A DNA stretch of 63,889 bases from Blautia faecis (lineage in GTDB: Bacteria > Bacillota > Clostridia > Lachnospirales > Lachnospiraceae). A model generated the notes under the pieces. That model ran no database searches. It was given only the letters and a program-made list of their open reading frames with translations, and was not told the DNA's origin. Positions 28,582-37,505 of the stretch are shown here, piece after piece. Positions within the stretch are counted from its first letter, which is position 1. Every line of letters starts with the position of its first letter. The DNA is taken from assembly GCF_020554845.1 (NCBI RefSeq), contig NZ_JAJCIA010000023.1:1-63889 (forward strand), in the 5' to 3' direction. The translations under genes were made by a program, and so were the position numbers.

Positions 28582-28661
28582 CCTTACGGCTTGCACTCGT
28601 TAAGGTTCGGGATGGACTTTGCACAAAATTCCTGTTCGCCTTACGGCTTACATTCATTAAG
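28582..28661 (-). repeat. Direct repeat of hairpin units between rpsN and rpsH
   Basis: Two 23-bp units (28582-28604 and 28639-28661) match CCTTACGGCTT(G/A)CA(C/T)TC(G/A)TTAAG with three differences. Each can fold through its own CTTA/TAAG ends. They occupy most of the 198-nt spacer 28481-28678, where spc operons normally have only a few bases. A GTTAC/GTAAC hairpin lies at about 28541-28554. Confidence 0.65.
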
Positions 28662-28678
28662 CGACTTTCAGCTTCGGC

Positions 28679-28864
28679 CTACCAGGAAGCTTTCTTAACT
28701 CCCGGGATCTGTCCTTTATAAGCTAACTCACGGAAGCAGATTCTGCAGATTCCGTATTTTCTTAAATATGCATGTGGACGTCCACAAATTCTGCAACGGC
28801 TATATTCTCTTGTAGAAAATTTAGCTGGACGCTGCTGTTTGATTTTCATTGCTGTCTTAGCCAT
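28679..28864 (-). CDS. rpsN: 30S ribosomal protein S14, zinc type
   Basis: 61 aa, the short zinc-dependent form: [20 protein letters not shown] holds the two CxxC pairs. The C-terminal [15 protein letters not shown] is standard. The 73-nt spacer from rplE carries a GTTGACC/GGTCAGC hairpin with a GC-rich core (about 28889-28918). Confidence 0.98.
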   Translation of the reverse strand: MAKTAMKIKQQRPAKFSTREYSRCRICGRPHAYLRKYGICRICFRELAYKGQIPGVKKASW

Positions 28865-28937
28865 GAATCGTTCCTCCTATATCAGATCTGCTGACCCCGG
28901 CAAGGCGCCGGCGGTCAACTTTGGAATGTTCCTCTAC

Positions 28938-29477
28938 TTATTTCGCAAAAGGCATGTTGAACAGCTTCAGTAACTCACGAGCTTCCTCATCAGTATTTGC
29001 TGTTGTAACGAAGATAATGTCCATACCTCTTACTTTGTCAACTTTATCGTACTCAACTTCTGGGAAGATAAGCTGCTCTTTGATACCAAGAGCGTAGTTT
29101 CCTCTTCCATCGAATGCGTTAGGATTAACGCCACGGAAGTCACGTACACGTGGAAGTGCCAGGTTGATCAGACGATCAGCGAACTCATACATCTTCTCGC
29201 CTCTTAATGTTACTTTACATCCGATCGGCATTCCCTCTCTGATTTTGAAGTTAGCAACAGATTTTTTAGCTTTTGTTGCGATAGCTTTCTGTCCTGTGAT
29301 CAGCTCCATATCAGCAATAGCTGCGTCAAGAAGCTTAGCGTTCTCTTTTGCTTCACCAACACCCATGTTAATTACGATCTTGTCGAGTTTTGGCACTTGC
29401 ATAACGTTTTTATATCCGAATTTTTTGGTCATGGCATCCATGATCTCATTAGTATAAAGTTCTTTTAATCTACTCAC
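28938..29477 (-). CDS. rplE: 50S ribosomal protein L5
   Basis: 179 aa. [20 protein letters not shown] and [20 protein letters not shown] are diagnostic. It contacts 5S rRNA and the P-site tRNA. Confidence 0.98.
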   Translation of the reverse strand: MSRLKELYTNEIMDAMTKKFGYKNVMQVPKLDKIVINMGVGEAKENAKLLDAAIADMELITGQKAIATKAKKSVANFKIREGMPIGCKVTLRGEKMYEFADRLINLALPRVRDFRGVNPNAFDGRGNYALGIKEQLIFPEVEYDKVDKVRGMDIIFVTTANTDEEARELLKLFNMPFAK

Positions 29478-29499
29478 TTATGTCTGCCTCCTCTCTCAA

Positions 29500-29811
29500 T
29501 TAATCGATAACCTTACCTGTTGCTTTGGCAACGCGGACTTTTTTGTCACCATCCATCTTAAAGCCAACTCTTGTTGCTTTTCCATCTGCCATAAGCATTA
29601 CGTTGGAGATGTGAAGCGGAGCTTCTTTTGTGATGATTCCACCATTCTGGTTTTCAGCTGATGGTTTGGTGTGTTTTGTAACCATATTAACGTTCTCTAC
29701 TAATACGGTATTGTCTTTTACGTTAACGGCAAGGACTTTGCCTTCTTTGCCTTTATCTTTACCAGCGATTACTGTAACAGTATCACCTTTTTTAATCTTC
29801 ATAGCTGACAT
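29500..29811 (-). CDS. rplX: 50S ribosomal protein L24
   Basis: 103 aa with the KOW motif ([20 protein letters not shown]) at the start. It helps initiate 50S assembly. The gap to rplN is 11 nt. Confidence 0.98.
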   Translation of the reverse strand: MSAMKIKKGDTVTVIAGKDKGKEGKVLAVNVKDNTVLVENVNMVTKHTKPSAENQNGGIITKEAPLHISNVMLMADGKATRVGFKMDGDKKVRVAKATGKVID

Positions 29812-29822
29812 TAGGCACCCTC

Positions 29823-30191
29823 CTATAATACTTCCGGAGCTAAGGAAACGATCTTCATGAATTTTTTCTCACGAAGCTCTCTGGCAACTGGTCCAAAGAT
29901 ACGTGTTCCTCTCGGAGTTAAGTCGTCTTTAATGATTACGGCAGCATTTTCATCGAAACGGATATAGGATCCGTCTTTACGACGAGCGCCTTTTTTGGAT
30001 CTAACTACAACAGCCTTTACTACGTCACCTTTTTTAACAACGCCGCCTGGTGTTGCATCTTTAACAGTAGCAACGATTGTATCGCCGATGTTTGCATATC
30101 TTCTTGTAGAGCCACCCATAACACGGATACAAAGGATTTCTTTTGCACCAGTGTTGTCGGCAACTTTCAGTCTTGTTTCCTGCTGAATCAT
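29823..30191 (-). CDS. rplN: 50S ribosomal protein L14
   Basis: 122 aa. [20 protein letters not shown] and [20 protein letters not shown] are diagnostic of L14. Standard order rpsQ-rplN-rplX. Confidence 0.98.
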   Translation of the reverse strand: MIQQETRLKVADNTGAKEILCIRVMGGSTRRYANIGDTIVATVKDATPGGVVKKGDVVKAVVVRSKKGARRKDGSYIRFDENAAVIIKDDLTPRGTRIFGPVARELREKKFMKIVSLAPEVL

Positions 30192-30205
30192 ACTGGTTAT
30201 CCTCC

Positions 30206-30460
30206 TTATTTAACTCTCTCTACTACTTCAACCAGTCTCCATCTCTTGTCTTTGGACAGCGGTCTGGTCTCCATAACTTTTACGGTATCACCGATGTTGC
30301 ACTCATTGTTTTCGTCATGAGCTTTTAATTTATATGTTCTCTTCACGATTTTCTTGTAAAGAGGATGTTTTACATGGTCTTCAATTGCAACTACGATGGT
30401 CTTATCCATCTTATTGCTGACAACCTTACCCACGCGGGTTTTTCTCAGATTTCTTTCCAC
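30206..30460 (-). CDS. rpsQ: 30S ribosomal protein S17
   Basis: 84 aa. [20 protein letters not shown] and [20 protein letters not shown] identify S17, an early 16S-rRNA binder with an OB fold. Confidence 0.98.
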   Translation of the reverse strand: MERNLRKTRVGKVVSNKMDKTIVVAIEDHVKHPLYKKIVKRTYKLKAHDENNECNIGDTVKVMETRPLSKDKRWRLVEVVERVK

Positions 30461-30481
30461 GATTATGTCCTCCTAAATTCA

Positions 30482-30691
30482 CTATTTGGAAGCGTTAGCT
30501 TTCGCAGTGATCACTGTCTGGATTCTGGCAATATTTCTGCGAACCTCTTTGATTCGTCCTGTATTGTCTAATTGATTGGTTGCATTCTGAAATCTCAGAT
30601 TGAAAAGTTCTTTCTTAGCAGCTACTAATTCTTCGTTTAATTCTGCAGCTGATTTTGCCTGTAAATCTTCTACGAATTTATTAATTTTCAC
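30482..30691 (-). CDS. rpmC: 50S ribosomal protein L29
   Basis: 69 aa from a GTG at 30691 ([20 protein letters not shown]). An in-frame GTG at 30700 would add three residues, but it lies within the AAGGCGGTG ribosome site, so 30691 is preferred. The gene overlaps the rplP end by 11 nt. L29 lies at the peptide exit tunnel. Confidence 0.95.
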   Translation of the reverse strand: MKINKFVEDLQAKSAAELNEELVAAKKELFNLRFQNATNQLDNTGRIKEVRRNIARIQTVITAKANASK

Positions 30692-31118
30692 TGTTATCAC
30701 CGCCTTCTAACTCTGCACGAGAAACTATTTTGCATTTACATGGTAACTTGTGCATTGCAAGACGTAATGCCTCACGAGCGATTTCTTCAGAAACGCCTGC
30801 GATCTCAAACATAACACGTCCTGGTTTAACAACTGCTACCCAGTATTCCAGGGCACCTTTTCCGGAACCCATACGAGTTTCTGCTGGTTTTGCTGTTACT
30901 GGTTTATCTGGGAAAATCTTGATCCAAACCTTACCACCACGTTTGATATAACGGGTCATAGCAACACGGGCTGCCTCGATCTGATTAGATCTGATCCAGC
31001 AAGGCTCGGTAGCAACAAGACCGAATTCACCATAATTGATCTGATTACCTCTAAGGGCTTTTCCTCTCATGGAGCCACGGAATTGTTTACGACGTTTAAC
31101 TCTTTTTGGCATTAACAT
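30681..31118 (-). CDS. rplP: 50S ribosomal protein L16
   Basis: 145 aa. [19 protein letters not shown] and [19 protein letters not shown] are diagnostic. The first ATG at 31118 overlaps the rpsC stop and is 9 nt from GGGAG; a second ATG two codons later (31112) is possible but worse spaced. Confidence 0.97.
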   Translation of the reverse strand: MLMPKRVKRRKQFRGSMRGKALRGNQINYGEFGLVATEPCWIRSNQIEAARVAMTRYIKRGGKVWIKIFPDKPVTAKPAETRMGSGKGALEYWVAVVKPGRVMFEIAGVSEEIAREALRLAMHKLPCKCKIVSRAELEGGDNSEN

Positions 31119-31774
31119 TATTTATCGCTCCCTTCCTTAGTTCCTTTAGTTGGAAGAATCTCACCATTGTAGATCCATGCCTTTACACCAACTTTGCCAT
31201 ATGTGGTGTCTGCTTCTGCGAAACCATAATCGATGTCTGCACGAAGTGTCTGAAGCGGAATAGTTCCATCGCTGTAGAACTCTGTACGAGCCATATCAGC
31301 TCCACCAAGACGTCCGGATACGGATGTTTTGATTCCCTTTGCTCCAGATTTCATTGTACGCTGCATTGTAGATTTCATAGCACGTCTGAAGGAGATACGG
31401 TTCTCCAGCTGAAGAGCGATGTTCTCTGCAACAAGCTGAGCGTCTCTGTCTGGTCTCTTAACTTCTTTGATATCAACGATAAGCTTCTTGTCTGTGTATT
31501 TAGCAAGTTCAGCTTTAACTTTCTCGATCTCAGCGCCGCCTTTACCGATTACGATACCAGGTTTAGCTGTGTAAATGATAACTTTGACTCTGTCAGATGC
31601 TCTCTCGATCTCGATCTTGGAAACACCTGCGCTGTATAATTTCTTTTTGAGGAATGTTCTGATGTTGTAGTCCTCTACCAGATAGTCTGCGAAATCGCTC
31701 TCTGCATACCATCTTGAATCCCAATCCTTGATAACACCGACTCTAAGGCCATGTGGGTTAACTTTCTGTCCCAT
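31118..31774 (-). CDS. rpsC: 30S ribosomal protein S3
   Basis: 218 aa. Starts [22 protein letters not shown] domain with [20 protein letters not shown]. Part of the mRNA entry site. It overlaps rplP. Confidence 0.98.
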   Translation of the reverse strand: MGQKVNPHGLRVGVIKDWDSRWYAESDFADYLVEDYNIRTFLKKKLYSAGVSKIEIERASDRVKVIIYTAKPGIVIGKGGAEIEKVKAELAKYTDKKLIVDIKEVKRPDRDAQLVAENIALQLENRISFRRAMKSTMQRTMKSGAKGIKTSVSGRLGGADMARTEFYSDGTIPLQTLRADIDYGFAEADTTYGKVGVKAWIYNGEILPTKGTKEGSDK

Positions 31775-31785
31775 GTTTATCCTCC

Positions 31786-32175
31786 TTATTTCTCATCCAG
31801 CACGATGGTAATATGGCTTGTTCTCTTCTCGATTCTGTAAGCTCTACCCTGTGCTCTTGGCTGGATTCTCTTCATTGTAGGTCCTTTATTTGCATAGCAG
31901 GCTGCAACGACGAGATTGTCTGCGTTCATTCCATTATTGTTCTCAGCGTTAGCAATAGCTGATTCCAGTAATTTTTTGATTACGCTGGAAGCGTATCTTG
32001 GGTTGTATGTCAGGATACCAAGTGCTGTCTGCACATCTTTGCCACGGATTGCATCTAAAACGTAGCAGGCTTTCTGAACAGAAATTCTTGCATAAGATAA
32101 TTTTGCAGACGGTCTTGTCTCTCTATTATTCTCATTTCTGGCTCTCTTAATCTGGCTTCTATGTCCTTTTGCCAT
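31786..32175 (-). CDS. rplV: 50S ribosomal protein L22
   Basis: 129 aa. [20 protein letters not shown] and [19 protein letters not shown] are diagnostic; its loop lines the exit tunnel. The 97-nt spacer from rpsS (32176-32272) holds a perfect CAGGT/ACCTG hairpin and an overlapping CACC...GGTG pairing, two alternative folds. Confidence 0.98.
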   Translation of the reverse strand: MAKGHRSQIKRARNENNRETRPSAKLSYARISVQKACYVLDAIRGKDVQTALGILTYNPRYASSVIKKLLESAIANAENNNGMNADNLVVAACYANKGPTMKRIQPRAQGRAYRIEKRTSHITIVLDEK

Positions 32176-32272
32176 TTTAAAGTGCCTCCTTTCGTCATAT
32201 TCAATATTCAGGTAAACACCTGGGTTGCCCGAACCGCTTCTTGCGATCAGGCAGCCTGGTGAAAAGTACTAA

Positions 32273-32554
32273 CTAGCGAACACCGGATTTCTTTTCGTCT
32301 TTTCCGTGTCCTCTGTAGGTTCTGGTAGCAACAAACTCACCAAGTTTGTGACCAACCATATCCTCAGTAATATATACCGGCACATGTTTTCTTCCGTCAT
32401 GGACAGCGATTGTATGTCCAACAAAAGACGGGAAGATTGTGGAACGGCGTGACCAAGTTTTGATTACGGATTTATCATTTGCAGCGTTTAATGCATCTAC
32501 TTTTTTAAGTAAGCTCTGATCTGCAAAAGGTCCTTTTTTCAGTGAACGAGACAT
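32273..32554 (-). CDS. rpsS: 30S ribosomal protein S19
   Basis: 93 aa. [20 protein letters not shown] and [20 protein letters not shown] identify S19 of the small-subunit head. Confidence 0.98.
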   Translation of the reverse strand: MSRSLKKGPFADQSLLKKVDALNAANDKSVIKTWSRRSTIFPSFVGHTIAVHDGRKHVPVYITEDMVGHKLGEFVATRTYRGHGKDEKKSGVR

Positions 32555-32569
32555 TCTTAATCCTCCTTA

Positions 32570-33415
32570 TTATTTGCTTAAAGCTTTTCCATCGCGTCTT
32601 CTTACGATGAGCTTGTTGGACGCTTTGTTTTTCTTTCTTGTCTTCAGACCAAGAGCAGGTTTGCCCCAAGGTGTACACGGACCTGGACGTCCAACCGGAG
32701 CGCGGCCCTCTCCACCACCATGTGGATGGTCATTCGGGTTCATAACAGAACCGCGAACTGTAGGTCTGATTCCCATGTGACGCTTACGGCCAGCTTTACC
32801 GATGTTGATCAGGTTGTGATCACCATTTCCGATGATACCAACTGTAGCACGGCAGATGATCGGAACCATTCTCATCTCACCAGATGGGAGACGAAGTGTA
32901 GCGTATTTGCCTTCTTTAGCCATAAGCTGAGCACCATTACCAGCGGAACGAACCATCTGTCCGCCCTTTCCTGGGTGAAGCTCAATGTTATGAACCATAG
33001 TACCAACCGGGATAAGCTCTAACGGTAAGCAGTTACCTACACGGATTTCAGCTTCCGGTCCGTTCATAACTTTCTGTCCAACTTTAAGTCCTTCCGGAGC
33101 AAGAATGTATGCTTTCTCGCCATCTGCATAGCAGATAAGTGCGATGTTTGCTGTTCTGTTCGGATCATACTCAACAGATTTAACTACTGCCGGGATTCCA
33201 TCTTTTCTTCTCTTGAAGTCAATGATTCTATATTTTCTACGGCTTCCGCCTCCCTGATGTCTTACAGTGATCTTACCCTGGTTGTTACGTCCAGCGTTTT
33301 TCTTTAAAGACACGGTAAGGGATTTCTCTGGTGTTGCTTTAGTGATCTCAGAGAAGTCGGAACCAGTCATATGTCTTCTAGACGGGGTATATGGGTTATA
33401 ACTTTTGATTCCCAT
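32570..33415 (-). CDS. rplB: 50S ribosomal protein L2
   Basis: 281 aa. [20 protein letters not shown] at the start, and the catalytic-centre region [18 protein letters not shown] near the end with the conserved His. It is essential for subunit joining and peptidyl transfer. It is preceded by an unusual 195-nt spacer. Confidence 0.98.
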   Translation of the reverse strand: MGIKSYNPYTPSRRHMTGSDFSEITKATPEKSLTVSLKKNAGRNNQGKITVRHQGGGSRRKYRIIDFKRRKDGIPAVVKSVEYDPNRTANIALICYADGEKAYILAPEGLKVGQKVMNGPEAEIRVGNCLPLELIPVGTMVHNIELHPGKGGQMVRSAGNGAQLMAKEGKYATLRLPSGEMRMVPIICRATVGIIGNGDHNLINIGKAGRKRHMGIRPTVRGSVMNPNDHPHGGGEGRAPVGRPGPCTPWGKPALGLKTRKKNKASNKLIVRRRDGKALSK

Positions 33416-33441
33416 TTCTTTTCTCCTTTCAAATTTGTTCT

Positions 33442-33578
33442 CACGCTTTTGAATGCGTATATTCGCGATATTCAGAGTGCCAAGGATTCAGAAGAAGCAG
33501 GTCGTCATGCTTGCATGTAAGACCGGATTCTTATGAAGACTTGAAAGCGTGTAACGCGACCGAGGAAGCAAAGCTTCC
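33442..33578 (-). other. Folded spacer between rplW and rplB
   Basis: The 33416-33610 gap (195 nt) is long for this junction, which is usually under 30 nt. A closing stem CACGCTTT (33442-33449)/AAAGCGTG (33544-33551) encloses GGTC/GACC around a CATGC/GCATG hairpin. A separate GGAAGC/GCTTCC hairpin lies at 33564-33578. No open frame is plausible. It may be a regulatory or processing element in the S10 mRNA. Confidence 0.55.
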
Positions 33579-33610
33579 GAGGTGCACTCGTACGAATCGC
33601 AAGCTATCAA

Positions 33611-33910
33611 TTAAAGACCCTCGAAGATCTCGATGTCTTTGCTGTCCTCTGTAAGGGCTACGATAGCTTTTTTGGATTTAGCAGTTTTTCCAACTACCAT
33701 TCCGCGGCGTTTTTTCTTACCATCAAGATTCATGGTATTTACGCTTTTAACTTTTGTTCCATCGAACATTTTCTCAACAGCTTCTTTGATCTGAGCTTTG
33801 TTTGCTTCCGGATGAACAAGGAAAGTATATTTCTTCTCACCCATAGCAGCCATGGATTTTTCAGTGATCACTGGTCTTTTGATCACGTCGTAATATTTAA
33901 TATCTGCCAT
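33611..33910 (-). CDS. rplW: 50S ribosomal protein L23
   Basis: 99 aa. [20 protein letters not shown] and [20 protein letters not shown] are diagnostic. It docks trigger factor and SRP at the tunnel exit. Its start abuts the rplD stop (1-nt overlap). Confidence 0.98.
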   Translation of the reverse strand: MADIKYYDVIKRPVITEKSMAAMGEKKYTFLVHPEANKAQIKEAVEKMFDGTKVKSVNTMNLDGKKKRRGMVVGKTAKSKKAIVALTEDSKDIEIFEGL

Positions 33911-34530
33911 TATGCGTATACCTCCTCGATGGATGCTACAGCGTCTTTAGTTACTACTACAGTACCGTGGCTCATAACATCATATACGTTGATGCCGTTA
34001 GCAGCTACAGTCTGTACGTTCTCGATATTTCTTGCAGAAAGGATTACGTTCTTGTCTTCCTGTGCTGTTACAATAAGAGCTTTCTCTGCTTTCAGGTTTG
34101 TAAGAACCTTCTGCATTTCTTTTGTCTTTGCATCAGCAAGTGCAAGGCTATCAACAACTACGAATTTATTGTCCTGAACTTTGGAAGTCAGAGCGGATTT
34201 AAGAGCTGCTCTTCTTTCTTTTTTGTTCATTTTTACTTCATAATCTCTTGGAGTTGGTGCGAAAATAATTCCGCCGCCTGTCCACTGTGCAGCACGGATG
34301 GATCCCTGTCTAGCATGACCGGTTCCTTTCTGTCTCCAAGGTTTTCTTCCGCCACCGCTTACTTCAGAACGAGTTTTCGCTTTCTGAGTACCCTGGCGTT
34401 TATTTGCAAGCTGACGAACAACAGCAAGGTGAACAAGATGCTCATTGACTTCAACGCCGAATACTGCATCGTTCAGCTCCATTGTTCCAACTTCATTGCC
34501 TTCCATATTATAAACAGTTACGTTTGCCAT
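33910..34530 (-). CDS. rplD: 50S ribosomal protein L4
   Basis: 206 aa. [19 protein letters not shown] is the conserved tunnel loop; [19 protein letters not shown] lies in the globular part. L4 is the autoregulator of the S10 operon in gammaproteobacteria; in Firmicutes this is not established. Confidence 0.98.
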   Translation of the reverse strand: MANVTVYNMEGNEVGTMELNDAVFGVEVNEHLVHLAVVRQLANKRQGTQKAKTRSEVSGGGRKPWRQKGTGHARQGSIRAAQWTGGGIIFAPTPRDYEVKMNKKERRAALKSALTSKVQDNKFVVVDSLALADAKTKEMQKVLTNLKAEKALIVTAQEDKNVILSARNIENVQTVAANGINVYDVMSHGTVVVTKDAVASIEEVYA

Positions 34531-34551
34531 TTGTGTGCTCCTCCTTTCTTA

Positions 34552-35184
34552 TTATAAGGACTTTACTGTCTCTTTGATTGTAACCAAGGATTTCTTAGGT
34601 CCTGGAACAGCACCTTTAACTAACAGTAAGTTATTCTCTGTATCTACGCGTACGATCTCAAGATTCTGAACAGTTACCTGCTCGCTTCCCATATGACCTG
34701 GCATGTGTTTTCCTTTGAATACCTTGCTCGGATCAGAACAAGCACCATTGGAACCTGCATGACGATGATATTTGGAGCCGTGAGCCATAGGTCCTCTGGA
34801 CTGTCCATGTCTCTTGATTGCGCCCTGGAAGCCTTTACCTTTTGAAACTGCTGTTGCATCGATGTGATCTCCAGCTGCAAAGATATCAGCTTTAATTTCC
34901 TGTCCTACCTCATATTCAGCAGCGTTCTCAAAACGGAATTCTTTAACGAATCTCTTAACTGCAACGCCTGCTTTTGCAAAGTGGCCTGTTTCCGGTTTGT
35001 TCACCAGTTTCTCTCTGATGTCGCCGAAGCCAACCTGAACTGCTGTGTATCCGTCGTTCTCATCTGTTTTAACCTGAGTTACGACACATGGACCAGCCTG
35101 TAAAACGGTTACCGGAATTAACATTCCATCTTCGTTGAAGATCTGAGTCATTCCGACTTTGGTAGCTAAAATAGCTTTCTTCAT
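34552..35184 (-). CDS. rplC: 50S ribosomal protein L3
   Basis: 210 aa. [20 protein letters not shown] and the extension loop [19 protein letters not shown] are diagnostic. It is an early assembly protein near the peptidyl transferase centre. Confidence 0.98.
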   Translation of the reverse strand: MKKAILATKVGMTQIFNEDGMLIPVTVLQAGPCVVTQVKTDENDGYTAVQVGFGDIREKLVNKPETGHFAKAGVAVKRFVKEFRFENAAEYEVGQEIKADIFAAGDHIDATAVSKGKGFQGAIKRHGQSRGPMAHGSKYHRHAGSNGACSDPSKVFKGKHMPGHMGSEQVTVQNLEIVRVDTENNLLLVKGAVPGPKKSLVTIKETVKSL

Positions 35185-35264
35185 CTTTCTTCCTCCTATA
35201 GCGGATTGCCCTTTCGGGTAATCATATAATAAATAGCTAAATGCTTATGCATTTACAAGATTAA

Positions 35265-35582
35265 TTATTTTGCCTTCATCTTGATGTCGATATGAACACC
35301 AGCAGGCATTTCCAGTCTGGACAGTGCATCAACTGTCTTCTGGGTCGGAGCAATGATATCAATCAGTCTCTTATGTGTTCTCTGCTCAAACTGTTCTCTG
35401 GAATCTTTATATTTGTGAACAGCTCTTAAGATTGTAACAACTTCCTTCTTAGTTGGAAGCGGAACCGGTCCGCTAACTGTTGCACCATTCTTCTTAACAG
35501 TGTCGATGATCTTTGCAGCAGATGCATCTACTAACTGATGATCGTAAGCTTTTAATGTGATTCTCATTACCTGATTTGCCAT
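35265..35582 (-). CDS. rpsJ: 30S ribosomal protein S10 (NusE)
   Basis: 105 aa. [20 protein letters not shown] and [20 protein letters not shown] are diagnostic; S10 also acts in transcription antitermination. AGGAGGAGAC fits the ATG at 35582. First gene of the long leftward ribosomal operon, behind a ~240-nt leader. Confidence 0.98.
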   Translation of the reverse strand: MANQVMRITLKAYDHQLVDASAAKIIDTVKKNGATVSGPVPLPTKKEVVTILRAVHKYKDSREQFEQRTHKRLIDIIAPTQKTVDALSRLEMPAGVHIDIKMKAK

Positions 35583-35822
35583 AAAAAAAGTCTCCTCCTA
35601 TTCGTACTCACTATCAGTACGACAAGCGGCGACTGTACACATCTCCGTGTGTGTCCTAAAACATCTTCCTGCTACGGACATTCTTTCACACGTCCCATCC
35701 CAAGATGGCTATTGAACTTGTACAGTGACTTGTCGTCAGTTTCCTAACTTGACATTCGCTCCACGGAAAACCCGCCTTACTCGGCGGCAACCTCGCGCTT
35801 CATTGCTATCATGTCACAGCAG
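35583..35822 (-). ncRNA. Structured 5' leader of the S10 operon
   Basis: About 240 nt lie between the predicted transcript start and rpsJ. The dominant feature is a long-range stem joining 35719-35735 with 35620-35639: CGACAAG/CTTGTCG and ACTGTACA/TGTACAGT, with a bulge between. Inside it sits a large loop with GGACGTGTGAAAGAATGTCC and ACACACGGAGATGTGT hairpins; outside it a GCCGCCGAGTAAGGCGG hairpin. The arrangement suggests autogenous control by a ribosomal protein. It may belong to the S10 leader motifs reported for Clostridia, but I could not compare it. Confidence 0.7.
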
Positions 35823-35827
35823 TTATT

Positions 35828-35856
35828 AGTATACACAAAGGTTTTAAAAATTGCAA
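35828..35856 (-). promoter_or_regulatory. Promoter of the S10 operon
   Basis: On the minus strand TTGCAA (35851-35856), a 17-bp spacer and TATACT (35828-35833), in AT-rich sequence with A-tracts upstream. The predicted start near 35821 gives the structured leader. The S10-spc genes down to infA follow without another clear promoter. Confidence 0.85.
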
Positions 35857-35907
35857 GTGTTTTTTTCAAAAAATCCAGATGTTTTTTTGTATTATTTTAA
35901 ATACAAT

Positions 35908-35945
35908 CTAGGGTGTATCTGAAAAAGGCTTTCTGCAAGATGTGA
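35908..35945. repeat. Solo end of the palindromic element
   Basis: GTGTATCTGAAAAAGGCTTTCTGCAAGATGTG matches the left arm of the 58203-58364 element but has no partner arm. It lies upstream of the S10 promoter, in the otherwise empty stretch 35857-36090. Confidence 0.5.
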
Positions 35946-36090
35946 GTGTGTATATTCCAGTTTTTTTCTTTCTTCCTATTATATAGTGCTTCTAATAGTT
36001 GTCCGTTATACTCCTGCTGGCAACTGTCAATCAGCTTTCATTATTTAATACAGTGGTTCTAAAGCCTCGCGAAGTCATTGTCTTTTCCTT

Positions 36091-36137
36091 AATAAAAAAA
36101 GAGAAGAGGCATCATCATCGAATGCCTCTTCTTTCCT
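36091..36137 (-). terminator. Terminator of the murB-to-36152 operon
   Basis: On the minus strand GAAGAGGCATTCGAT...ATGATGCCTCTTC folds, followed by TCTTTTTTTATT. It separates this operon from the S10 promoter downstream. Confidence 0.88.
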
Positions 36138-36151
36138 ATTATAATAATGAA

Positions 36152-37219
36152 TCAATCTTCATCATCATAGTATTCATCTTCGTCCTCATCTTCGTCAGCA
36201 AAGATATCAGAATAATCAAACAAAGTAACCTTTGTTATCTCATCCTTCACAATGTCAGGAGCATCTCCTTCTTTCTTTGCTTTCGCAGCAAGCTGCGCCG
36301 GTGAATATCTTGGGATTGCCAGTTTCTTGATCTCAACTGGTTTATCCTCTTCTTCCTCATGAATCTCCGGAGCTGCTTTCTTCTTCAGTGCTGCCTTCTT
36401 AGTCTGTGTTGCAGGCTTAGCAGACTTCCTGACTGGTTTGGAGTCTTTTGCAGTAGCTGCTGCTACTTCTTTCTTCAGAAGTTCATGTGCTTCACTTGTA
36501 GCACTCTGTACAGCTCTTTGTGGCGCTTCCTCTTCCTCTACATCAAAATCATCTTCATCGATTTCATCCACAAAGCCACCGGTACGGATCTTACGCTTCT
36601 CTTTCTTGCTGCGCTTGCCCTGTGCTTTGATCTCACGCTCTTCATCACGGTACTCACGCTCTTTACGCTTTTCTTCTTTCTTCAGCTCTTTACGGCTCTT
36701 CACATATCCTGGTTCTGTATCCTCCGGATAGTCGTCATAATCATCCAGATCTTTTTTCCAGAGTTCTGCGATTACATAAAGAATAATCAGAAACAGAACG
36801 GTAAGTCCCAGAACAATCAGCCCCTCAATACTCTTGGTAGCTGCCATCAGATATCCGATAAACGGAATTGTTACAACAATTTTCGGAAGGTAGCTTCCAA
36901 TTGCCACATTAATCGGCTGTCCCTGAGAAACAGTTGGATCCATAGCAGTACCTGTACCATTTGTGACATCAGCGCTGGCCAGTGTATAGCGATACACTGC
37001 ATTCTCATCATTTACAAGGATCGGTGTACCCAGAGCTGCTTCCTCGGTTTTAACCGGAATTGCATATGTAACAGATCCCATTGCCAGATTTGACTTGACT
37101 GTGGAGTCGTCTCTGATTTCAGTCGTCACTCCAAAGAATGGAGGAACCGCTAATGCAACCACACAAAGTATGGTACATATTACAACAAAATGTACTATAA
37201 ATTTTAAAAACTTAGACAT
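36152..37219 (-). CDS. Two-pass membrane protein resembling an inactive type I (SipW-like) signal peptidase, with acidic tail
   Basis: 355 aa. Membrane segments at about 8-30 and 132-153 flank an outside part of about 100 residues. GSYLPKIVVTIPFIGYLMAA before the second segment is very like the region preceding the last membrane segment of SipW-type signal peptidases. The usual catalytic SGSMEPTI site reads SNLAMGSVTYAI (43-54), and no Lys or His box is clear, so activity is unlikely. The 200-residue cytoplasmic tail is Lys/Glu-rich, likely partly coiled, and ends with an Asp/Glu run. It lies 31 nt behind crh in the whiA operon. Function unknown; scaffold or regulator is a guess. Confidence 0.5.
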   Translation of the reverse strand: MSKFLKFIVHFVVICTILCVVALAVPPFFGVTTEIRDDSTVKSNLAMGSVTYAIPVKTEEAALGTPILVNDENAVYRYTLASADVTNGTGTAMDPTVSQGQPINVAIGSYLPKIVVTIPFIGYLMAATKSIEGLIVLGLTVLFLIILYVIAELWKKDLDDYDDYPEDTEPGYVKSRKELKKEEKRKEREYRDEEREIKAQGKRSKKEKRKIRTGGFVDEIDEDDFDVEEEEAPQRAVQSATSEAHELLKKEVAAATAKDSKPVRKSAKPATQTKKAALKKKAAPEIHEEEEDKPVEIKKLAIPRYSPAQLAAKAKKEGDAPDIVKDEITKVTLFDYSDIFADEDEDEDEYYDDED

Positions 37220-37250
37220 TGGTAACCATCCTCACTTTTTACGGCAGCCT

Positions 37251-37505
37251 TTACTGGTTGCTCAGATACTGTTCAATACTGCTCATCGCAGCTTCTTCAT
37301 CTTCACCATTAGCAGAAAGTGTAATCTCCTCACCGGCGTCAAGTCCCAGTGTCATCATACCCATAATACTCTTGGCATTTACTTTCTTCTTGCCTACTTC
37401 TACATAAATTTCACTGTTGAACTGACTTGCCACCTGTACCAGCTGTGCAACGGGTCTGGCTTCAAGCCCTGTGGACAGGTGAATGGTGATTGGTTTTTTA
37501 ATCAT
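37251..37505 (-). CDS. crh: HPr-like protein Crh, Glu at position 15
   Basis: 84 aa. An HPr fold in which the PTS phosphorylation site GLHARP reads GLEARP (residues 13-18), so His15 is Glu, while the regulatory Ser46 in KSIMGMM is kept. B. subtilis Crh has Gln at 15 and lies in the same yvcJ-yvcK-whiA-crh order. It therefore cannot carry sugar-transport phosphate, but could be a Ser46-phosphorylated co-regulator of CcpA or another signalling partner (family knowledge; here inference). It overlaps the whiA stop by 4 nt. Confidence 0.85.
   Translation of the reverse strand: MIKKPITIHLSTGLEARPVAQLVQVASQFNSEIYVEVGKKKVNAKSIMGMMTLGLDAGEEITLSANGEDEEAAMSSIEQYLSNQ

Noticed and set aside
36359..37093. 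244-codon frame opposite the acidic-tail membrane protein
   Set aside because: It mirrors the Lys/Glu-rich codons of the real gene and produces Phe/Cys/Leu-rich nonsense.
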